Assembly: GCA_021804355.1 (NCBI GenBank)
Contig: JAJZHP010000005.1
Span: 1 to 45,535 of the forward strand
From: Pseudomonadota bacterium
GTDB taxonomy: Bacteria > Pseudomonadota > Gammaproteobacteria > Pseudomonadales > Moraxellaceae
Length of the DNA: 45,535 nt
Direction: 5' to 3'
Shown: piece after piece, positions 17,276-27,481 of the stretch
Numbering within the stretch: the stretch's first letter is position 1
Layout of the letters: each line of letters begins with the position of its first letter
The notes under the pieces: generated by a model
Database searches by the model: none
The model's input: only the letters and a program-made list of their open reading frames with translations
What the model was told of the DNA's origin: nothing
Position numbers and translations under genes: made by a program

Positions 17276-18025
17276 ATGATTCGTCGTTTTGGTTATACCG
17301 CCGGACTGATAAGTCTGCTGATTGGCAGCCCCATGGTGCACGCCAGCGTTACGCCTCAGGCGCAGGATCTCCAAACCATGGAGACGGACGCTTATAAATT
17401 AGCCACACGTTACTTTATGTACACGGTGACCGAGCGCAGCCCGGATCAGCATGCGCTGCTCGATACCCTCATGCAGAACATGCAAAATCTGGTTGACCAA
17501 GCCCATAATGACAAGGTCACTGCCGCTTGGACCGAGTATCGTAAGGCCTTGGAAACCAGCCCTTATGATAAAAATAATCTCGTCAGCGAAGATACCTTGA
17601 TCAATATCGATACGCAGATCAAGCCTCTGGTGAGTGCCCTACAAAATAGTCTCGCAACAGCCCATGCCGACACTAATAGCAATGCTGCCCTGATCTTTAA
17701 GCAGTCCATCTTGATGGAACGTCTGACTGCCGAGTATCTACGACGCGCCACGGACACCATGGGTGGATCCATCGTGGCTGATAGCAGCGCTGAAGACCCT
17801 GAAGCCTTGGCTGTTGAGTTCAGTAAAGGCATGACGACCTTATTGCACACCTATCAGGGGCAGGCCAAGGTTTATAGCAGCCTGTGGAGTGCTGACCGTT
17901 ACTGGAATTTCATCAAAGGACGCATGATCGACTTTAACAGCAAGAGCGTGCCCTATATTGTCTCGACCTTTAATGACAATATCACGAACCAACTGGCCTC
18001 CGCCTACCAAGCAGCCAATCATTAA
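17276..18025 (+). CDS. Unrecognised exported helical protein
   Basis: I do not recognise this 250-residue protein. From the ATG at 17276 (AAGGG 9 nt upstream) it has a signal peptide MIRRFGYTAGLISLLIGSPM with probable cleavage after VHA. The mature part is rich in Gln, Asn, Ala and Thr, lacks Cys, and looks mainly alpha-helical (for example LLDTLMQNMQNLVDQAH and QSILMERLTAEYLRRA). It appears periplasmic and soluble. It follows the thiolase after about 100 bp and converges on the next minus-strand gene with a 3-bp gap. Confidence 0.75.
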   Translation: MIRRFGYTAGLISLLIGSPMVHASVTPQAQDLQTMETDAYKLATRYFMYTVTERSPDQHALLDTLMQNMQNLVDQAHNDKVTAAWTEYRKALETSPYDKNNLVSEDTLINIDTQIKPLVSALQNSLATAHADTNSNAALIFKQSILMERLTAEYLRRATDTMGGSIVADSSAEDPEALAVEFSKGMTTLLHTYQGQAKVYSSLWSADRYWNFIKGRMIDFNSKSVPYIVSTFNDNITNQLASAYQAANH

Positions 18026-18028
18026 GCA

Positions 18029-18427
18029 TCAAGGGCGGGGATGATGACGTCTCCGCCGCTTTTTAGCTCCCCCAGAACGATGGGCTTTGCTTTGGACTGG
18101 ACGAGTTGTACCAGGGGCCCGAGTATTTTTTCCAAGGGTATTCCAACGAAATCCCTGTACCCGCAGGAAGGCGAAGACCATACCCTGCACTATAAATCCT
18201 GCAACCGCCAGGTGGCTGAACAGGGTTACTTGCTCCGCCGTGAGACCTCTGATATAGACCGATGCAGGGTAAGCCACCAGATTCAGCGCAACCATAGCCA
18301 AGGTCAGTGCAACTTGCAGTAAAACGCCGTAAGCGACCTGAGGCCACGATAAACGCGACCACCGGGATGCGGCTTGCAGCGCTAAATACAGCAATAGATT
18401 ACTAGCTAGTACATAAGCCACCGTCAC
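18029..18427 (-). CDS. Small membrane protein with basic C-terminal tail
   Basis: The 132-residue frame has about three hydrophobic segments (VLASNLLLYLALQAASRW, then VAYGVLLQVALTLAMVALNL, and LFSHLAVAGFIVQGMVFAFL) and ends in an Arg/Lys/His-rich tail (KKRRRRHHPRP). I do not recognise a family. It starts 6 bp after the tatD stop, so it is probably the last gene of the leuA-to-tatD run. Basic tails of this kind face the cytoplasm. Being a real gene is supported by membrane pattern and tight spacing rather than by known homology. Confidence 0.68.
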   Translation of the reverse strand: MTVAYVLASNLLLYLALQAASRWSRLSWPQVAYGVLLQVALTLAMVALNLVAYPASVYIRGLTAEQVTLFSHLAVAGFIVQGMVFAFLRVQGFRWNTLGKNTRAPGTTRPVQSKAHRSGGAKKRRRRHHPRP

Positions 18428-18433
18428 CTCCCC

Positions 18434-19249
18434 CTAAATAAAAGATCCACGTTGGTTCAGGCAGCGCAGAGCGTTCGCAGACGTTGCTAGCGCTACAGCA
18501 TCCAGGGATATACCGCGCAAGGCGGCCACTTTCGCCTGAACTTCTACTATCCATGCCGGCTCATGTCGCCTTAACCCTTGACGCCATAGGGATTGAGGCA
18601 ACATATCCGGCGCATCCGTTTCCAGAACCATGGCAGAGAGAGGAAGTCGCGCCACCAAATCCGCCAAGCGATGTGCTGAATCCTGCGTCAGCACCCCTCC
18701 CAATCCCAGTAAGAATCCTGCATCAATCAAGGCCCACGCCACATCCTCAGGGCCATTATAAGCATGGACAATACCTCCAGCAGCCACGGGACAATGTCGC
18801 AAAGCACTCATCAACTCAGCATAACTATGACGAACATGAATAACCACCGGTTTACCTGCTCGGTTGGCTAAATCAAGCTGATAGCGCAGAAAATACTGCT
18901 GCTTGCGCCATACCTCAGGCTCACGTAGCTCCGGAAGGTAGCGATCTAACCCTATTTCTCCTACCGCGACGCAATCGGGACGAAAGACCCAGGTCTCCAA
19001 CTGCCGTAAGGCCTCCTCCTTGTGTTGATTGACATAGCAGGGATGGATGCCCCAGGCCGGCCATACCACAAAATCCGCCCTGTTATAACGGCAACATACG
19101 GATTCAAGCCGTTCAAAATGCTCGCAGCTGTAAGCAGGCACCAGCATGGCATTTACGCCTGCTTGCCTTGCTCGCAAGACAACTGCATCACGGTCATGAT
19201 CAAAAGCCTCCGCGTCCAAATGGCAGTGGCTATCCATCAACACGGTCAA
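18434..19249 (-). CDS. TatD-family metal-dependent hydrolase
   Basis: The 271-residue protein starts [20 protein letters not shown], with the metal-binding HxH of TatD DNases. GEIGLDRY supplies the metal Glu, [11 protein letters not shown] the next His region, VHAYNGP a further His, and [11 protein letters not shown] the final Asp. TatD enzymes are 3'-5' exonucleases or deoxyribonucleases involved in repair and DNA clean-up. It overlaps prfC by 4 bp and is co-transcribed with it. Confidence 0.92.
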   Translation of the reverse strand: MTVLMDSHCHLDAEAFDHDRDAVVLRARQAGVNAMLVPAYSCEHFERLESVCCRYNRADFVVWPAWGIHPCYVNQHKEEALRQLETWVFRPDCVAVGEIGLDRYLPELREPEVWRKQQYFLRYQLDLANRAGKPVVIHVRHSYAELMSALRHCPVAAGGIVHAYNGPEDVAWALIDAGFLLGLGGVLTQDSAHRLADLVARLPLSAMVLETDAPDMLPQSLWRQGLRRHEPAWIVEVQAKVAALRGISLDAVALATSANALRCLNQRGSFI

Positions 19250-20832
19250 TGTTCTCGCGTGGGACTGAAAACAATATCAGGCCACCGTTCTTGCATAAGC
19301 TGCAGATTCACCCGACTAGGCGCCAGATAAGTCAAATACCCTCCACCATCATGCGAAAGCTGGTCATGGGCTTTCTTCTTGAACTCTGCAAGCTTGCGTT
19401 CATCCTCGCTGTGTATCCAGCGAACCGTAGAAACCGTCACCGGCTCATAGATGCAATCCACCTTGTACTCTTCCAGCAAACGAAATGCTACGACATCAAA
19501 CTGCAACACCCCAATAGCCCCCAGGATCAGGTCATTATTGATCAGCGGCATAAAGACTTGGGTAGCGCCTTCTTCTGAAAGTTCCTTTAACCCTTTTTGC
19601 AGCTGTTTGCTTTTCAGCGGATCACGCAATCTTACGCGGCGAAATAGCTCTGGAGCAAAGTGCGGGATGCCCAGAAATTGCAGGGACTCCCCTTCCGTAA
19701 AGGCATCACCGATCTGTATGGTGCCATGATTGTGCAAACCGATAATGTCCCCTGACCAGGCCAGTTCCAACTGCTCACGCTCGCCTGCCAGAAAAGTCAG
19801 TGCGTCGGCAATACGCAACTCTTTACCGGTACGGACCTGCAGCATTTTCATGCCCCGCTCATAATGACCTGAGCAAATACGTAGAAACGCAATACGATCA
19901 CGATGCTTAGGATCCATATTAGCCTGGATCTTGAATACAAAACCGCTGAACGCTGGTTCATCCGCCTCTACCAGGCGTTGCGAGGTTTGATGCTGGCGAG
20001 GCGGAGGGGCATGCTCAACCAACATGTTAAGCACGTGATTGACCCCAAAATTTCCCAGCGCCGTACCAAAAAATACTGGCGTTAAGGTCCCGGCCATAAA
20101 GGCTGCATGATTAAAAGCATGGCTGGCGCCCATGACTAACTCCAGGGTTTCCCGAAGCGCATGAGCTTCATCCCCCAAGACCGCATCGACATCAGGATGA
20201 TGCAGCCCATCAATCACTTTATCTTCAATCAACTCGCTGCCATGACCAGGCTGGTATAAATAAATACGATCCTCCAGAAAATGGTAAACCCCACGAAAAC
20301 TGCGACCCGAGCCAATCGGCCAGGTCACAGGAGCACAACGAATCTTGAGCACAGATTCAATTTCGTCGAGAAGATCGACCGGTTCTCGTATTTCACGATC
20401 CAGTTTATTGATAAAAGAAATGATGGGGGTATCACGCATCCGACACACTTCCATCAATTTGATAGTGCGATCTTCTACGCCTTTGGCAGCATCAATCACC
20501 ATGAGTGCAGAATCAACCGCTGTCAGCGTACGGTAAGTGTCTTCCGAGAAATCTTCATGGCCTGGGGTATCGAGAAGGTTAACCACGCAGTCCCTGTAGG
20601 GAAATTGCATCACCGAGGTGGTAATGGAGATACCACGCTGCTTTTCCATGGCCATCCAGTCCGAGGTGGCATGGCGATCAGACTTGCGCCCCTTCACCGT
20701 TCCAGCTATCTGAATAGCCTGCCCCCAAAGAAGTAGTTTTTCAGTAATCGTGGTTTTACCGGCATCAGGATGCGAAATAATAGCAAAAGTCCGGCGAACA
20801 CCGACTTCACGGCTCACATCATGCATGTACAT
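19246..20832 (-). CDS. prfC: Peptide chain release factor 3
   Basis: RF3 is the GTPase that recycles RF1/RF2 from the ribosome after termination. The 528-residue protein has G1 SHPDAGKTT (20-28), G2/G3 with [20 protein letters not shown] (G4), and the RF3-type C-terminal part ending [12 protein letters not shown]. Length is normal (529 in E. coli). Two ATG codons lie at the start (20832 and 20826); GGAGA upstream fits the second slightly better in spacing. The stop overlaps the tatD start by 4 bp. Confidence 0.97.
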   Translation of the reverse strand: MYMHDVSREVGVRRTFAIISHPDAGKTTITEKLLLWGQAIQIAGTVKGRKSDRHATSDWMAMEKQRGISITTSVMQFPYRDCVVNLLDTPGHEDFSEDTYRTLTAVDSALMVIDAAKGVEDRTIKLMEVCRMRDTPIISFINKLDREIREPVDLLDEIESVLKIRCAPVTWPIGSGRSFRGVYHFLEDRIYLYQPGHGSELIEDKVIDGLHHPDVDAVLGDEAHALRETLELVMGASHAFNHAAFMAGTLTPVFFGTALGNFGVNHVLNMLVEHAPPPRQHQTSQRLVEADEPAFSGFVFKIQANMDPKHRDRIAFLRICSGHYERGMKMLQVRTGKELRIADALTFLAGEREQLELAWSGDIIGLHNHGTIQIGDAFTEGESLQFLGIPHFAPELFRRVRLRDPLKSKQLQKGLKELSEEGATQVFMPLINNDLILGAIGVLQFDVVAFRLLEEYKVDCIYEPVTVSTVRWIHSEDERKLAEFKKKAHDQLSHDGGGYLTYLAPSRVNLQLMQERWPDIVFSPTREH

Positions 20833-20840
20833 GTCTCCAA

Positions 20841-21302
20841 CTAAACATCGTGCCAGGTCGGGTCAAGGGTAAGCGCCATGAGCACCGCATCTTCATGGCC
20901 TCCACCGCGACGCGGATAATACCTGGGTCGACGGGCAAATTCATTAAATCCAAGGCTTTCATACAGAGCCAGGGCGCGAGCATTCGAGGGTCTAACTTCC
21001 AGATACAACACACTGGCATGCCGACGACTTTCTTCAATCATTTGTTCCGTTAACCAACGCCCTTTCCCCTGGCCCTGCTCATCAGGATGAATCGCTATGT
21101 TCAATAACGTGGCTTCATCCAGGATCAGATGAACAATGGCAAACCCCACCAAACGCTGGTCCTGATACAGCAGACTAGCCAGATGGTTCGCGGTGAGACA
21201 CCCGGAGAGTATGCCTTCCGTCCAGGGAAATTCATGGGCAGCACGCTCTATGACTAAGACCGCTGGCACATCTTCCATCCGCATGTTTACACGCGTCAAC
21301 AT
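20841..21302 (-). CDS. rimI: Ribosomal protein S18-alanine N-acetyltransferase
   Basis: The 153-residue GNAT protein has the RimI pattern: [14 protein letters not shown] near the N terminus, [20 protein letters not shown], then [19 protein letters not shown] (acetyl-CoA pyrophosphate loop, Q/RxxGxG/A) and [19 protein letters not shown] followed by YYP. It acetylates the N-terminal Ala of S18, although related enzymes modify other proteins. It overlaps the preceding gene by 7 bp and is 8 bp before prfC. Confidence 0.93.
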   Translation of the reverse strand: MLTRVNMRMEDVPAVLVIERAAHEFPWTEGILSGCLTANHLASLLYQDQRLVGFAIVHLILDEATLLNIAIHPDEQGQGKGRWLTEQMIEESRRHASVLYLEVRPSNARALALYESLGFNEFARRPRYYPRRGGGHEDAVLMALTLDPTWHDV

Positions 21303-21958
21303 GAGGCTATGGTCCTGAATAAATCTGCTTTAGCCGCAGGGCTGGACAATAAAGTAGCCAATCCGGGTTGAACGATAACAGACGCTGCCGGCCACGCTTT
21401 GGCTAACCAGGGTTCAATCCCTGAACCCAGGACCAGCAGGGATACTTCTGACGCATAAAATCGCATGAGTAACCCCTGCATGGCATCTTGATAATCATGG
21501 GGCTCATAACGTTGCCCGACTAATCCCGGCGGGGGAAATCTAAACACAGGTCCCGGCATCAGGGCCTCTTTTCTACCCAGCCAATAGGCTAGCTGTGTCA
21601 GAAACGGCCACACGGAAGCGGGTAAATCCTGCTCCATGTGCGAAATAACGACCACCCATTGCGGCGACAATTCACACACCTGCACAGCCAGCTTAGGCAG
21701 AAGAACAGCGGGTGCCGGCGGCACCTGCTCATCAGGCCTAGGTGGAGAGACCTCCACAGCCAGGGCTGCCGTGGTTACAGGTGGATCAACGAGCTCAGCA
21801 AGCTCTACCCGAACCGTTTCCTCCACCCATGGCAAAAACTCCCAGGGCTCACTGCCATCCGCCCCTGATAACGCACCGACTCGCTGCATGACAGCGATAT
21901 CCAGGGCTGCCAAATAAGCCAGCTGTCGAGCATCAGGTTGGCCGTTAGATACCATCAC
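21296..21958 (-). CDS. Possible DNA polymerase III psi subunit (HolD-like) or unknown
   Basis: The 220-residue product has no strong motif. The N terminus [18 protein letters not shown] resembles the YL-LGI-W- start of HolD-type psi subunits, and the end [18 protein letters not shown] resembles the P-L---P-LK-xxW tail of related proteins encoded next to rimI. In E. coli holD directly precedes rimI, as here. The middle is Pro/Val rich and has [19 protein letters not shown]. The assignment rests on position and short terminal similarity. It overlaps leuA by 14 bp and rimI by 7 bp. Confidence 0.55.
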   Translation of the reverse strand: MMVSNGQPDARQLAYLAALDIAVMQRVGALSGADGSEPWEFLPWVEETVRVELAELVDPPVTTAALAVEVSPPRPDEQVPPAPAVLLPKLAVQVCELSPQWVVVISHMEQDLPASVWPFLTQLAYWLGRKEALMPGPVFRFPPPGLVGQRYEPHDYQDAMQGLLMRFYASEVSLLVLGSGIEPWLAKAWPAASVIVQPGLATLLSSPAAKADLFRTIASC

Positions 21959-23492
21959 CGCTCATCTGTGGATGGGCCCGTTGCAGCGGACTGGATAAAA
22001 GATTCAGAGCATCCAGATAAGCCTTTACCGAGGCCACCAGAATATCGGTATCAGCACCCTGCCCATTGACGATACGACCAGCGTCATTTAATCGGACTTG
22101 CACTTCACCCTGCGAGTCGGTCCCACTGGTAATAGCATTGACCGAGTAAAGTTCTAGCGATGCTCCACTGTTGGCCAGTGCCTCAATTGCCCTGAAAGCC
22201 GCATCCACAGGGCCCGAACCCGTGGCGCGCACCTGTTTCTGTTGCCCATGGACACTTAAACTTAAATTAGCTTCAGGAGCCTGGCCGGTTTTGCTCAAAA
22301 CCTCTAATGCTATCAATGCATAGATTTTGGGAATTTCCGTCGTCGAAACTGAGCTGAGCAAGGCATGCAAGTCTTCGTCATAAATATCATGTTTTTTATC
22401 TGCGAGCTCTTTAAAACGGGCAAACAGATCATTCAACATACCATCAGAGTCCAGAGCGATCCCTAACTGCTCCAGCCGAGCCCGGAAGGCTGCTCGTCCG
22501 GAATGCTTCCCTAATACCATACGGTTGGTATTCCAGCCCACATCCTGTGCACGCATGATTTCATAGGTTTCGCGATGTTTGAGGACCCCATCCTGATGAA
22601 TGCCCGATTCGTGGGCAAATGCATTTGCACCCACAATAGCCTTATTAGGTTGAACCGGGAAACCTGTAATGCTGGACACCAGACGCGACGTTGGAACGAT
22701 TTCGGTGGTTTGAATACGTGTTTCCAACCCAAAAAGGTCTTTACGGGTAGCCAAAGCCATGACCACTTCTTCCAGAGCCGCGTTTCCTGCACGCTCACCC
22801 AATCCATTGATCGTGCATTCTACTTGGCGAGCCCCCGCCAGCACAGCTGCCAGCGAATTAGCCACCGCCAGACCTAAATCATTGTGACAATGCACCGAGA
22901 ATATGGCTTTGTCTGCATTGGGAATGCGTTGCAGTAAAGTTGCCATCAAGTCACCAAACTGGCCAGGAATGGCATACCCAACCGTATCAGGGATATTGAT
23001 GGTGCGAGCTCCCGCCGTGATAGCTGCTTCGATGATACGGCATAAGAAATCCGGCTCAGAACGCCCCGCGTCCTCACAGGAGAATTCGACATCGTCGACC
23101 AGATTCCGGGCATAGCGTATAGCCTTCACCGCATGCTCCAAAACCTGCTCTGGAGGTAAGCGTAATTTATACTGCATATGTATAGGGCTGGTGGCAATAA
23201 AGGTATGAATCCGTGACGCCTGGGCTGACCGCAGAGCGCCCGCTGCCGCATCGATATCTTCAGCACGGGCTCGCGCCAGTGAGCAAATACGGGAATCCTG
23301 TACAGCGTGGGCAACAGCCTTGACTGATTCAAAGTCACCAGGACTCGCCACAGCAAACCCAGCTTCAATGACATCAACACGCATACGCTCAAGTGCTTTG
23401 GCAATGCGCACTTTCTCTTCCAGAGTCATGGACGCACCAGGGCTCTGCTCTCCATCGCGCAACGTCGTATCAAAAATGACTATATTGGGCAT
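21945..23492 (-). CDS. leuA: 2-isopropylmalate synthase
   Basis: LeuA joins acetyl-CoA and 2-oxoisovalerate in the first committed step of leucine synthesis. I start it at the ATG at 23492 ([19 protein letters not shown]), which has GAGG 7 nt upstream; the frame extends 4 codons further. DTTLRDGEQ, the metal-binding HCHNDLG and [10 protein letters not shown] are plain. The C-terminal leucine-binding regulatory domain is present (about 390-515, with [11 protein letters not shown]), so leucine feedback is expected. No leader peptide rich in Leu codons was found. It lies 35 bp after the rhombosortase gene and begins the run to tatD. Confidence 0.96.
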   Translation of the reverse strand: MPNIVIFDTTLRDGEQSPGASMTLEEKVRIAKALERMRVDVIEAGFAVASPGDFESVKAVAHAVQDSRICSLARARAEDIDAAAGALRSAQASRIHTFIATSPIHMQYKLRLPPEQVLEHAVKAIRYARNLVDDVEFSCEDAGRSEPDFLCRIIEAAITAGARTINIPDTVGYAIPGQFGDLMATLLQRIPNADKAIFSVHCHNDLGLAVANSLAAVLAGARQVECTINGLGERAGNAALEEVVMALATRKDLFGLETRIQTTEIVPTSRLVSSITGFPVQPNKAIVGANAFAHESGIHQDGVLKHRETYEIMRAQDVGWNTNRMVLGKHSGRAAFRARLEQLGIALDSDGMLNDLFARFKELADKKHDIYDEDLHALLSSVSTTEIPKIYALIALEVLSKTGQAPEANLSLSVHGQQKQVRATGSGPVDAAFRAIEALANSGASLELYSVNAITSGTDSQGEVQVRLNDAGRIVNGQGADTDILVASVKAYLDALNLLSSPLQRAHPQMSGDGI

Positions 23493-23527
23493 GTCAAACC
23501 TCACTTAATCCCGATACCCGCAGTTTA

Positions 23528-24124
23528 TCACGGAAGCGAGGAACTACGATGGCGAACCTGCAGTTCATAGATGAGCCCTACGACGGCTCCGGTAAAAGCA
23601 CCGAAAGCATGGGCCGCCGGCTGCACCGCCACGTGAATCCAGTTACGCAGATAGTCAGGATTATAAAATGCCGTGTGCTCATAAACGATACGCAATACAA
23701 CACACCCCAGCACCAGACGGGTCCCCACAGGTGCATGACGCAGTGAACTGATCAAGGCAAATACCAGAACAGCTTGCACAACCCCGGAGAAGCCGGCATA
23801 TAGGCTACAGGATGGCTCCATCCACCATAACCCTGCACCGACTCCCCAGGAAGCAAGCATGATCACACTCACCCACCAACGCATGGGTACAGACTCGCCC
23901 AGGACAGCACCGATTACCATAAGCACAGCCACATTCATCAGCAGATGCCACAGAGTAAAGTGCACCCAACTACCGCTGAATATCCGCCACCACTGGCCTT
24001 GTGTTATCAGTTGCCGGTCAAAGTCCATGGTCTGAAAGATAGCTGAACCACCGCTGTAGAATCCCACTAATAGCAAACTAACCAGGCTACAGACGATCAG
24101 GCCTGAACGATGCTCTCGGCTCAA
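23528..24124 (-). CDS. rrtA: Rhombosortase (rhomboid-family intramembrane serine protease)
   Basis: The 198-residue protein has about six membrane helices and rhomboid residues: HFTLWHLLMN (His 60, Asn 64), the catalytic GFSG (Ser 113), and AHAFGAFTG (His 172). The small size and these motifs fit the rhombosortase subgroup, which cleaves C-terminal GlyGly-CTERM anchors from exported proteins. The frame starts with TTG at 24124, overlapping the TGA of the upstream gene as TTGA; no in-frame ATG precedes the first helix. No GlyGly-CTERM substrate is visible in this window. Ordinary rhomboid protease is the alternative. Confidence 0.8.
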   Translation of the reverse strand: MSREHRSGLIVCSLVSLLLVGFYSGGSAIFQTMDFDRQLITQGQWWRIFSGSWVHFTLWHLLMNVAVLMVIGAVLGESVPMRWWVSVIMLASWGVGAGLWWMEPSCSLYAGFSGVVQAVLVFALISSLRHAPVGTRLVLGCVVLRIVYEHTAFYNPDYLRNWIHVAVQPAAHAFGAFTGAVVGLIYELQVRHRSSSLP

Positions 24125-24423
24125 TGGTCAGCTAATCCTGGAGGAGGGATATTAAAGGCTGGCGTATCCTGATCCCCTCCTGACTTGATATCCAGATTGA
24201 TTTGCGGGCCAGCCGGTGGGTTGAAAGAAGGGATAGCAGGCAAATCGCCATTACTTTGCACCTTCCGCTGCATAAGATCTGCCACACAGTTTTTGAGCTG
24301 ATCCAGATCGCCTACCCGCATAACTTGTGGATTATCAGCATAAGCTCGCGCTAAATCAGAGCAATCATCAGCATGAGCGGTTCCCAAGGCCCCTACCAAC
24401 AGCCACCACCCTGGCATTTTCAT
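24121..24423 (-). CDS. Small exported Pro-rich protein
   Basis: The 100-residue product has a short signal peptide (MKMPGWWLLVGALGTAHA) with likely cleavage after AHA. The mature part is a helical CxxL...NCV segment (two Cys, DDCSDLARAY and LKNCVADLM) followed by a Pro-rich tail with FNPPAG and FNIPPPG. I do not recognise a family. It overlaps the rhombosortase start by 4 bp, so the two are probably co-translated and may work together. The tail lacks the GlyGly-CTERM hydrophobic anchor, so it is not an evident substrate. GGAGG lies 6-7 nt before the ATG. Confidence 0.75.
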   Translation of the reverse strand: MKMPGWWLLVGALGTAHADDCSDLARAYADNPQVMRVGDLDQLKNCVADLMQRKVQSNGDLPAIPSFNPPAGPQINLDIKSGGDQDTPAFNIPPPGLADH

Positions 24424-24661
24424 GAAAACCTCCCAGCTATTGCACCGGTTATTTTTTATTGTTCACCATTTCCAGCGCCACCCAAACCAGAGCCCAAGCA
24501 CGGCTCCACGGCCCTGTAAGAGCTGATACCCTCTTATACCACGACATATTGCCGAGAAGAAACCCAGCTGTCTATCTGGCTTTTACAGCATTTCAGTACC
24601 AATTCGTAACCTGACTTATCAGTTTAGGCATAAACCATCGCTGTCGCCAATCAACTTGGGT

Positions 24662-25084
24662 CTACTTGCTGGGCGGCACCATACCTTTAAGCTCCGGCGG
24701 CTGATATTTTTCATCATGTTTAGCTAACACCTCATCCGCATGCATCACCCCCTGCTCAAAATGTCCCGTCGCAATAATACCCTGACCTTCTCGGAACAAA
24801 TCAGGCAGGATGCCTGTATAAGTCACGGCAACCTGGTGTTTAAAATCGGTAATCATAAAGTGAACCGTCAACGAGTGAGGATCTCGTTGCAGGGACCCCT
24901 TAACCACCATACCTCCTGCACGCAGCCGAACTCCCTGGGGTGCATCACCCTGCGCCAATTGACTAGGGGTATAAAACAAGTTGATATTTTGACGTAGTGC
25001 ATAGGTCGTCAGGCCTACCGCCAAACCTGCAGCAGCGATGATGACCAAAATAAGGATAAGGCGCTTGCGACGTTGTGGCTTCAT
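24662..25084 (-). CDS. ccmE: Periplasmic heme chaperone CcmE
   Basis: CcmE carries heme covalently in the periplasm before attachment to apocytochrome c. The 140-residue protein has an N-terminal anchor after KPQRRKRL and an OB-fold body. The heme-binding site [17 protein letters not shown] holds His 123 and Tyr 127, as in the classical VLAKHDENY motif. It overlaps ccmD by 4 bp. The 238-bp gap that follows (24424-24661) has no gene or terminator I can support. Confidence 0.95.
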   Translation of the reverse strand: MKPQRRKRLILILVIIAAAGLAVGLTTYALRQNINLFYTPSQLAQGDAPQGVRLRAGGMVVKGSLQRDPHSLTVHFMITDFKHQVAVTYTGILPDLFREGQGIIATGHFEQGVMHADEVLAKHDEKYQPPELKGMVPPSK

Positions 25085-25269
25085 GAATTTTTCTCCTTAA
25101 CAACATGACGACGCTGTAACTGCGCCTGCTCTTTCAACCAGCGACGATGCCGCCATCCTGGTTGCAGAATATTCCAGACCACTATGACCGCCGTGAGACC
25201 ATACGCCGACCATACATAGGGACCATGATGACCCATCGCCCAAAAGGCAGCCCAACTATCAAATGCCAT
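25081..25269 (-). CDS. ccmD: Heme exporter accessory protein CcmD
   Basis: CcmD is a small single-span membrane protein that helps release heme-loaded CcmE from CcmABC. The 62-residue frame has [17 protein letters not shown], the family's N-terminal pattern, one hydrophobic helix and a basic tail (RHRRWLKEQ). It overlaps ccmC by 11 bp and ccmE by 4 bp, which supports it as a real gene despite the length. Confidence 0.9.
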   Translation of the reverse strand: MAFDSWAAFWAMGHHGPYVWSAYGLTAVIVVWNILQPGWRHRRWLKEQAQLQRRHVVKEKNS

Positions 25270-26032
25270 AAGTATCCATCTCCGTTACAACCACTTGCCT
25301 AACCCAGGAGGATTTGGATTCCCGGAGCAATATCTCCTCACGAGTTCTTGCTATGACCATCCACCCAAACAAACAGTAAAAACCCAGCAAGTTAACTAAC
25401 AAGGGCAGGTACATGGAAGGCGGCATACTGGGCCCTTGCCTCAAACTGAAGCTGGATGCCTGGTGCAATGTATTCCACCACATGACGGAATAGTGAATGA
25501 TAGGCAGGTTGACCACGCCCACCAGAGTCAACAGAGCTGCGATACGCCCCCCGGCAGGTGAGTTCTCATAGGCCTGATAAAGAGCCATGACGCCCCAGTA
25601 TAAAAACAACAGAATCAACATGGAGGTGAGGCGCGCATCCCATACCCAATAAGTTCCCCATGTCGGCTTGCCCCATAAGGACCCCGTCAACAGAGAGATC
25701 AGGGTAAACCAAGCCCCCAAAGGTGCTACTGAGCGAGCCACCCATTCGGCAGTCTTTACTTTCCAAACCAAAAAAATGCCACTGGCGATCGCCATCAGTC
25801 CATACCCCCCCATGGCGATAGCCGCTGCAGGCACATGAATAAAAATGATGCGGTAACTATTGCCTTGTTGATAATCGGGAGGGGCAAAAGCCAAGCCCCA
25901 CACCAGTCCCAACACCAGCAAAACCAAGGCTGCTCCACCCAACCAGGGTTGCCAGCGGCCGCTGATCTCATAAAAGTGCCGAGGCCCTACGGTTTTTTGA
26001 ATGTACTGCCAAAATTTATCCCACCCGAGCAT
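25259..26032 (-). CDS. ccmC: Heme exporter / heme-handling protein CcmC
   Basis: CcmC loads heme onto CcmE at the outer face of the inner membrane. The 257-residue protein has six hydrophobic segments, the tryptophan-rich signature WGTYWVWDARLTS, and flanking heme-ligand histidines in IFIHVPAA and HYSVMWWNTLHQ. The length is normal. It lies 12 bp after ccmB in the ccmABCDE order. Confidence 0.95.
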   Translation of the reverse strand: MLGWDKFWQYIQKTVGPRHFYEISGRWQPWLGGAALVLLVLGLVWGLAFAPPDYQQGNSYRIIFIHVPAAAIAMGGYGLMAIASGIFLVWKVKTAEWVARSVAPLGAWFTLISLLTGSLWGKPTWGTYWVWDARLTSMLILLFLYWGVMALYQAYENSPAGGRIAALLTLVGVVNLPIIHYSVMWWNTLHQASSFSLRQGPSMPPSMYLPLLVNLLGFYCLFGWMVIARTREEILLRESKSSWVRQVVVTEMDTYGI

Positions 26033-26044
26033 ATCCTTTATCTC

Positions 26045-26713
26045 CTACGCTGTAACCGCCAGTCGCAATGCTCCCACGATAGCCCATGGAACCAGTAGCA
26101 AAGCCATAATCAACAATACACCCAGCAGAGCAAGATAGGCTCCCACGGGCAACCCTAGGGAAGCCGATTGCACGGCTGCCGTCGCAAAAATAAGCACAGG
26201 AATCATGAGTGGCAAACTGATCAGCGGCAACAAGACACCTGCTCGCCGCAAAGCAACGGTCAACGCTGCGGCCAGAGCAGCCAGCAAGCTGAGGACAGGC
26301 GTTCCCAGGAGTAACGTCAGCATCAATACACCCAAAGCATGTCCCTGCAGATTTAACATGACTGAAGCCAAAGGGCTGAGAAGGGTTAATGCCAAGCCTC
26401 CTGTCATCCAGTGGGCCAGAACTTTGCCAAAGACCAACGCCAGAGTCGAGGTGGGTGCCAGCAGCATCTGCTCCAGAGTTCCATCTTCAAAATCCTGACG
26501 AAACAGGCTATCCATCGACAATAACACCGCCAGTACCGCTGCCACCCATACCACCCCGGGTGCAATCTGCCGCAGCAAATTGGGTTCAGGGCTGATACCT
26601 AATGGGAACAACAAAATCACCATGAGAAAAAAAACCAGAGGATTTAACCAATCCCCCGCCCCTCTCAAAGCCAACTGCAAATCACGCCCCAGCACTGCCC
26701 AAAAACCTTTCAT
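26045..26713 (-). CDS. ccmB: Heme exporter protein CcmB
   Basis: CcmB is the membrane component of the CcmAB ABC transporter that powers release of heme-CcmE. The 222-residue protein has six hydrophobic segments, the start FWAVLGRDLQLALR and the FEDGTLEQMLLAP region, both typical. It overlaps ccmA by 4 bp. Confidence 0.95.
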   Translation of the reverse strand: MKGFWAVLGRDLQLALRGAGDWLNPLVFFLMVILLFPLGISPEPNLLRQIAPGVVWVAAVLAVLLSMDSLFRQDFEDGTLEQMLLAPTSTLALVFGKVLAHWMTGGLALTLLSPLASVMLNLQGHALGVLMLTLLLGTPVLSLLAALAAALTVALRRAGVLLPLISLPLMIPVLIFATAAVQSASLGLPVGAYLALLGVLLIMALLLVPWAIVGALRLAVTA

Positions 26714-27345
26714 ACATTTTCCCGAACCCGAAAATGGGTTAAGTCCAGAACTTGCAACAAACGATTCGGCGTCATCTCATGATGCGTGGTAAAAAGCACC
26801 ATACCCCCTGCCTCTGCATGCTGGTGCAACTGTTGCTCCAGCTCAACAACGCCCTGCCGATCTATGGCTGTAAAAGGTTCATCCAAGATCCATAAGGGCG
26901 ATGCTTCCATGCTCAGCCTGGCCAGAGCTACTCTACGTTTTTGGCCCGCTGATAAATTTATCAAGGGAGTATGCTCATAACCGGACAGGCCAATCTCTGC
27001 CAGCGCCTGCATCACAGCCTTTATGGAAGGCTGGTGATCACGTAAGGCCATTAAGAATTGTAAATTCTCAAGGGGAGTTAGTGCCGCTTTCAGCCCCGCA
27101 GCATGACCTAGGTAACTGAAATTAGCAGCAAAGATCGAGCGATCAAGTTTAACTTCTCGATGATTCCAGCACACTCTCCCACTCGCCATCGGCAAAAGTC
27201 CCGCAACGGCAGCCAGCAACGATGTCTTGCCTGCTCCATTGGGACCCACGACCTGCACCAGGCTGCCTGGCGGCAATTCAAGATTCAAGTCTTCAAACAA
27301 CCTGAAATCGCCGCGTTCCACAGCAAGATTTTCAAGACTTAGCAA
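26710..27345 (-). CDS. ccmA: Heme exporter ATP-binding protein CcmA
   Basis: CcmA is the ATPase subunit of the CcmAB complex. The 211-residue protein has Walker A GPNGAGKT (34-41), the ABC signature LSAGQ (131-135) and Walker B LWILDEP (151-157). The start codon is TTG at 27345: GAGGG lies 7 nt upstream, and the nearby ATG (27350) is in another frame and meets a stop after three codons. The family start MLSLENLAVERG supports the TTG. It heads the ccmABCDE operon; ccmF, ccmG and ccmH are not in this window. A TATACT at 27371-27376 could be its -10 box. Confidence 0.94.
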   Translation of the reverse strand: MLSLENLAVERGDFRLFEDLNLELPPGSLVQVVGPNGAGKTSLLAAVAGLLPMASGRVCWNHREVKLDRSIFAANFSYLGHAAGLKAALTPLENLQFLMALRDHQPSIKAVMQALAEIGLSGYEHTPLINLSAGQKRRVALARLSMEASPLWILDEPFTAIDRQGVVELEQQLHQHAEAGGMVLFTTHHEMTPNRLLQVLDLTHFRVRENV

Positions 27346-27481
27346 TACATTACCCTCACGACCGGATTACAGTATACCTTTAGCCTGCCAGAATCTGACA
27401 GCAAGAGTATTGACGCGGCACAATTCCATGACACTTTACTTTCAGCTAGTCTAGATGGAATGAACTCTAGGGGACCTGTGC

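Noticed and set aside
24424-24661. Possible promoter or RNA gene in the gap between ccmE and the small exported protein
   Set aside because: A TATAAG near 24535 has no acceptable -35 partner, and no stable hairpin or terminator was found.
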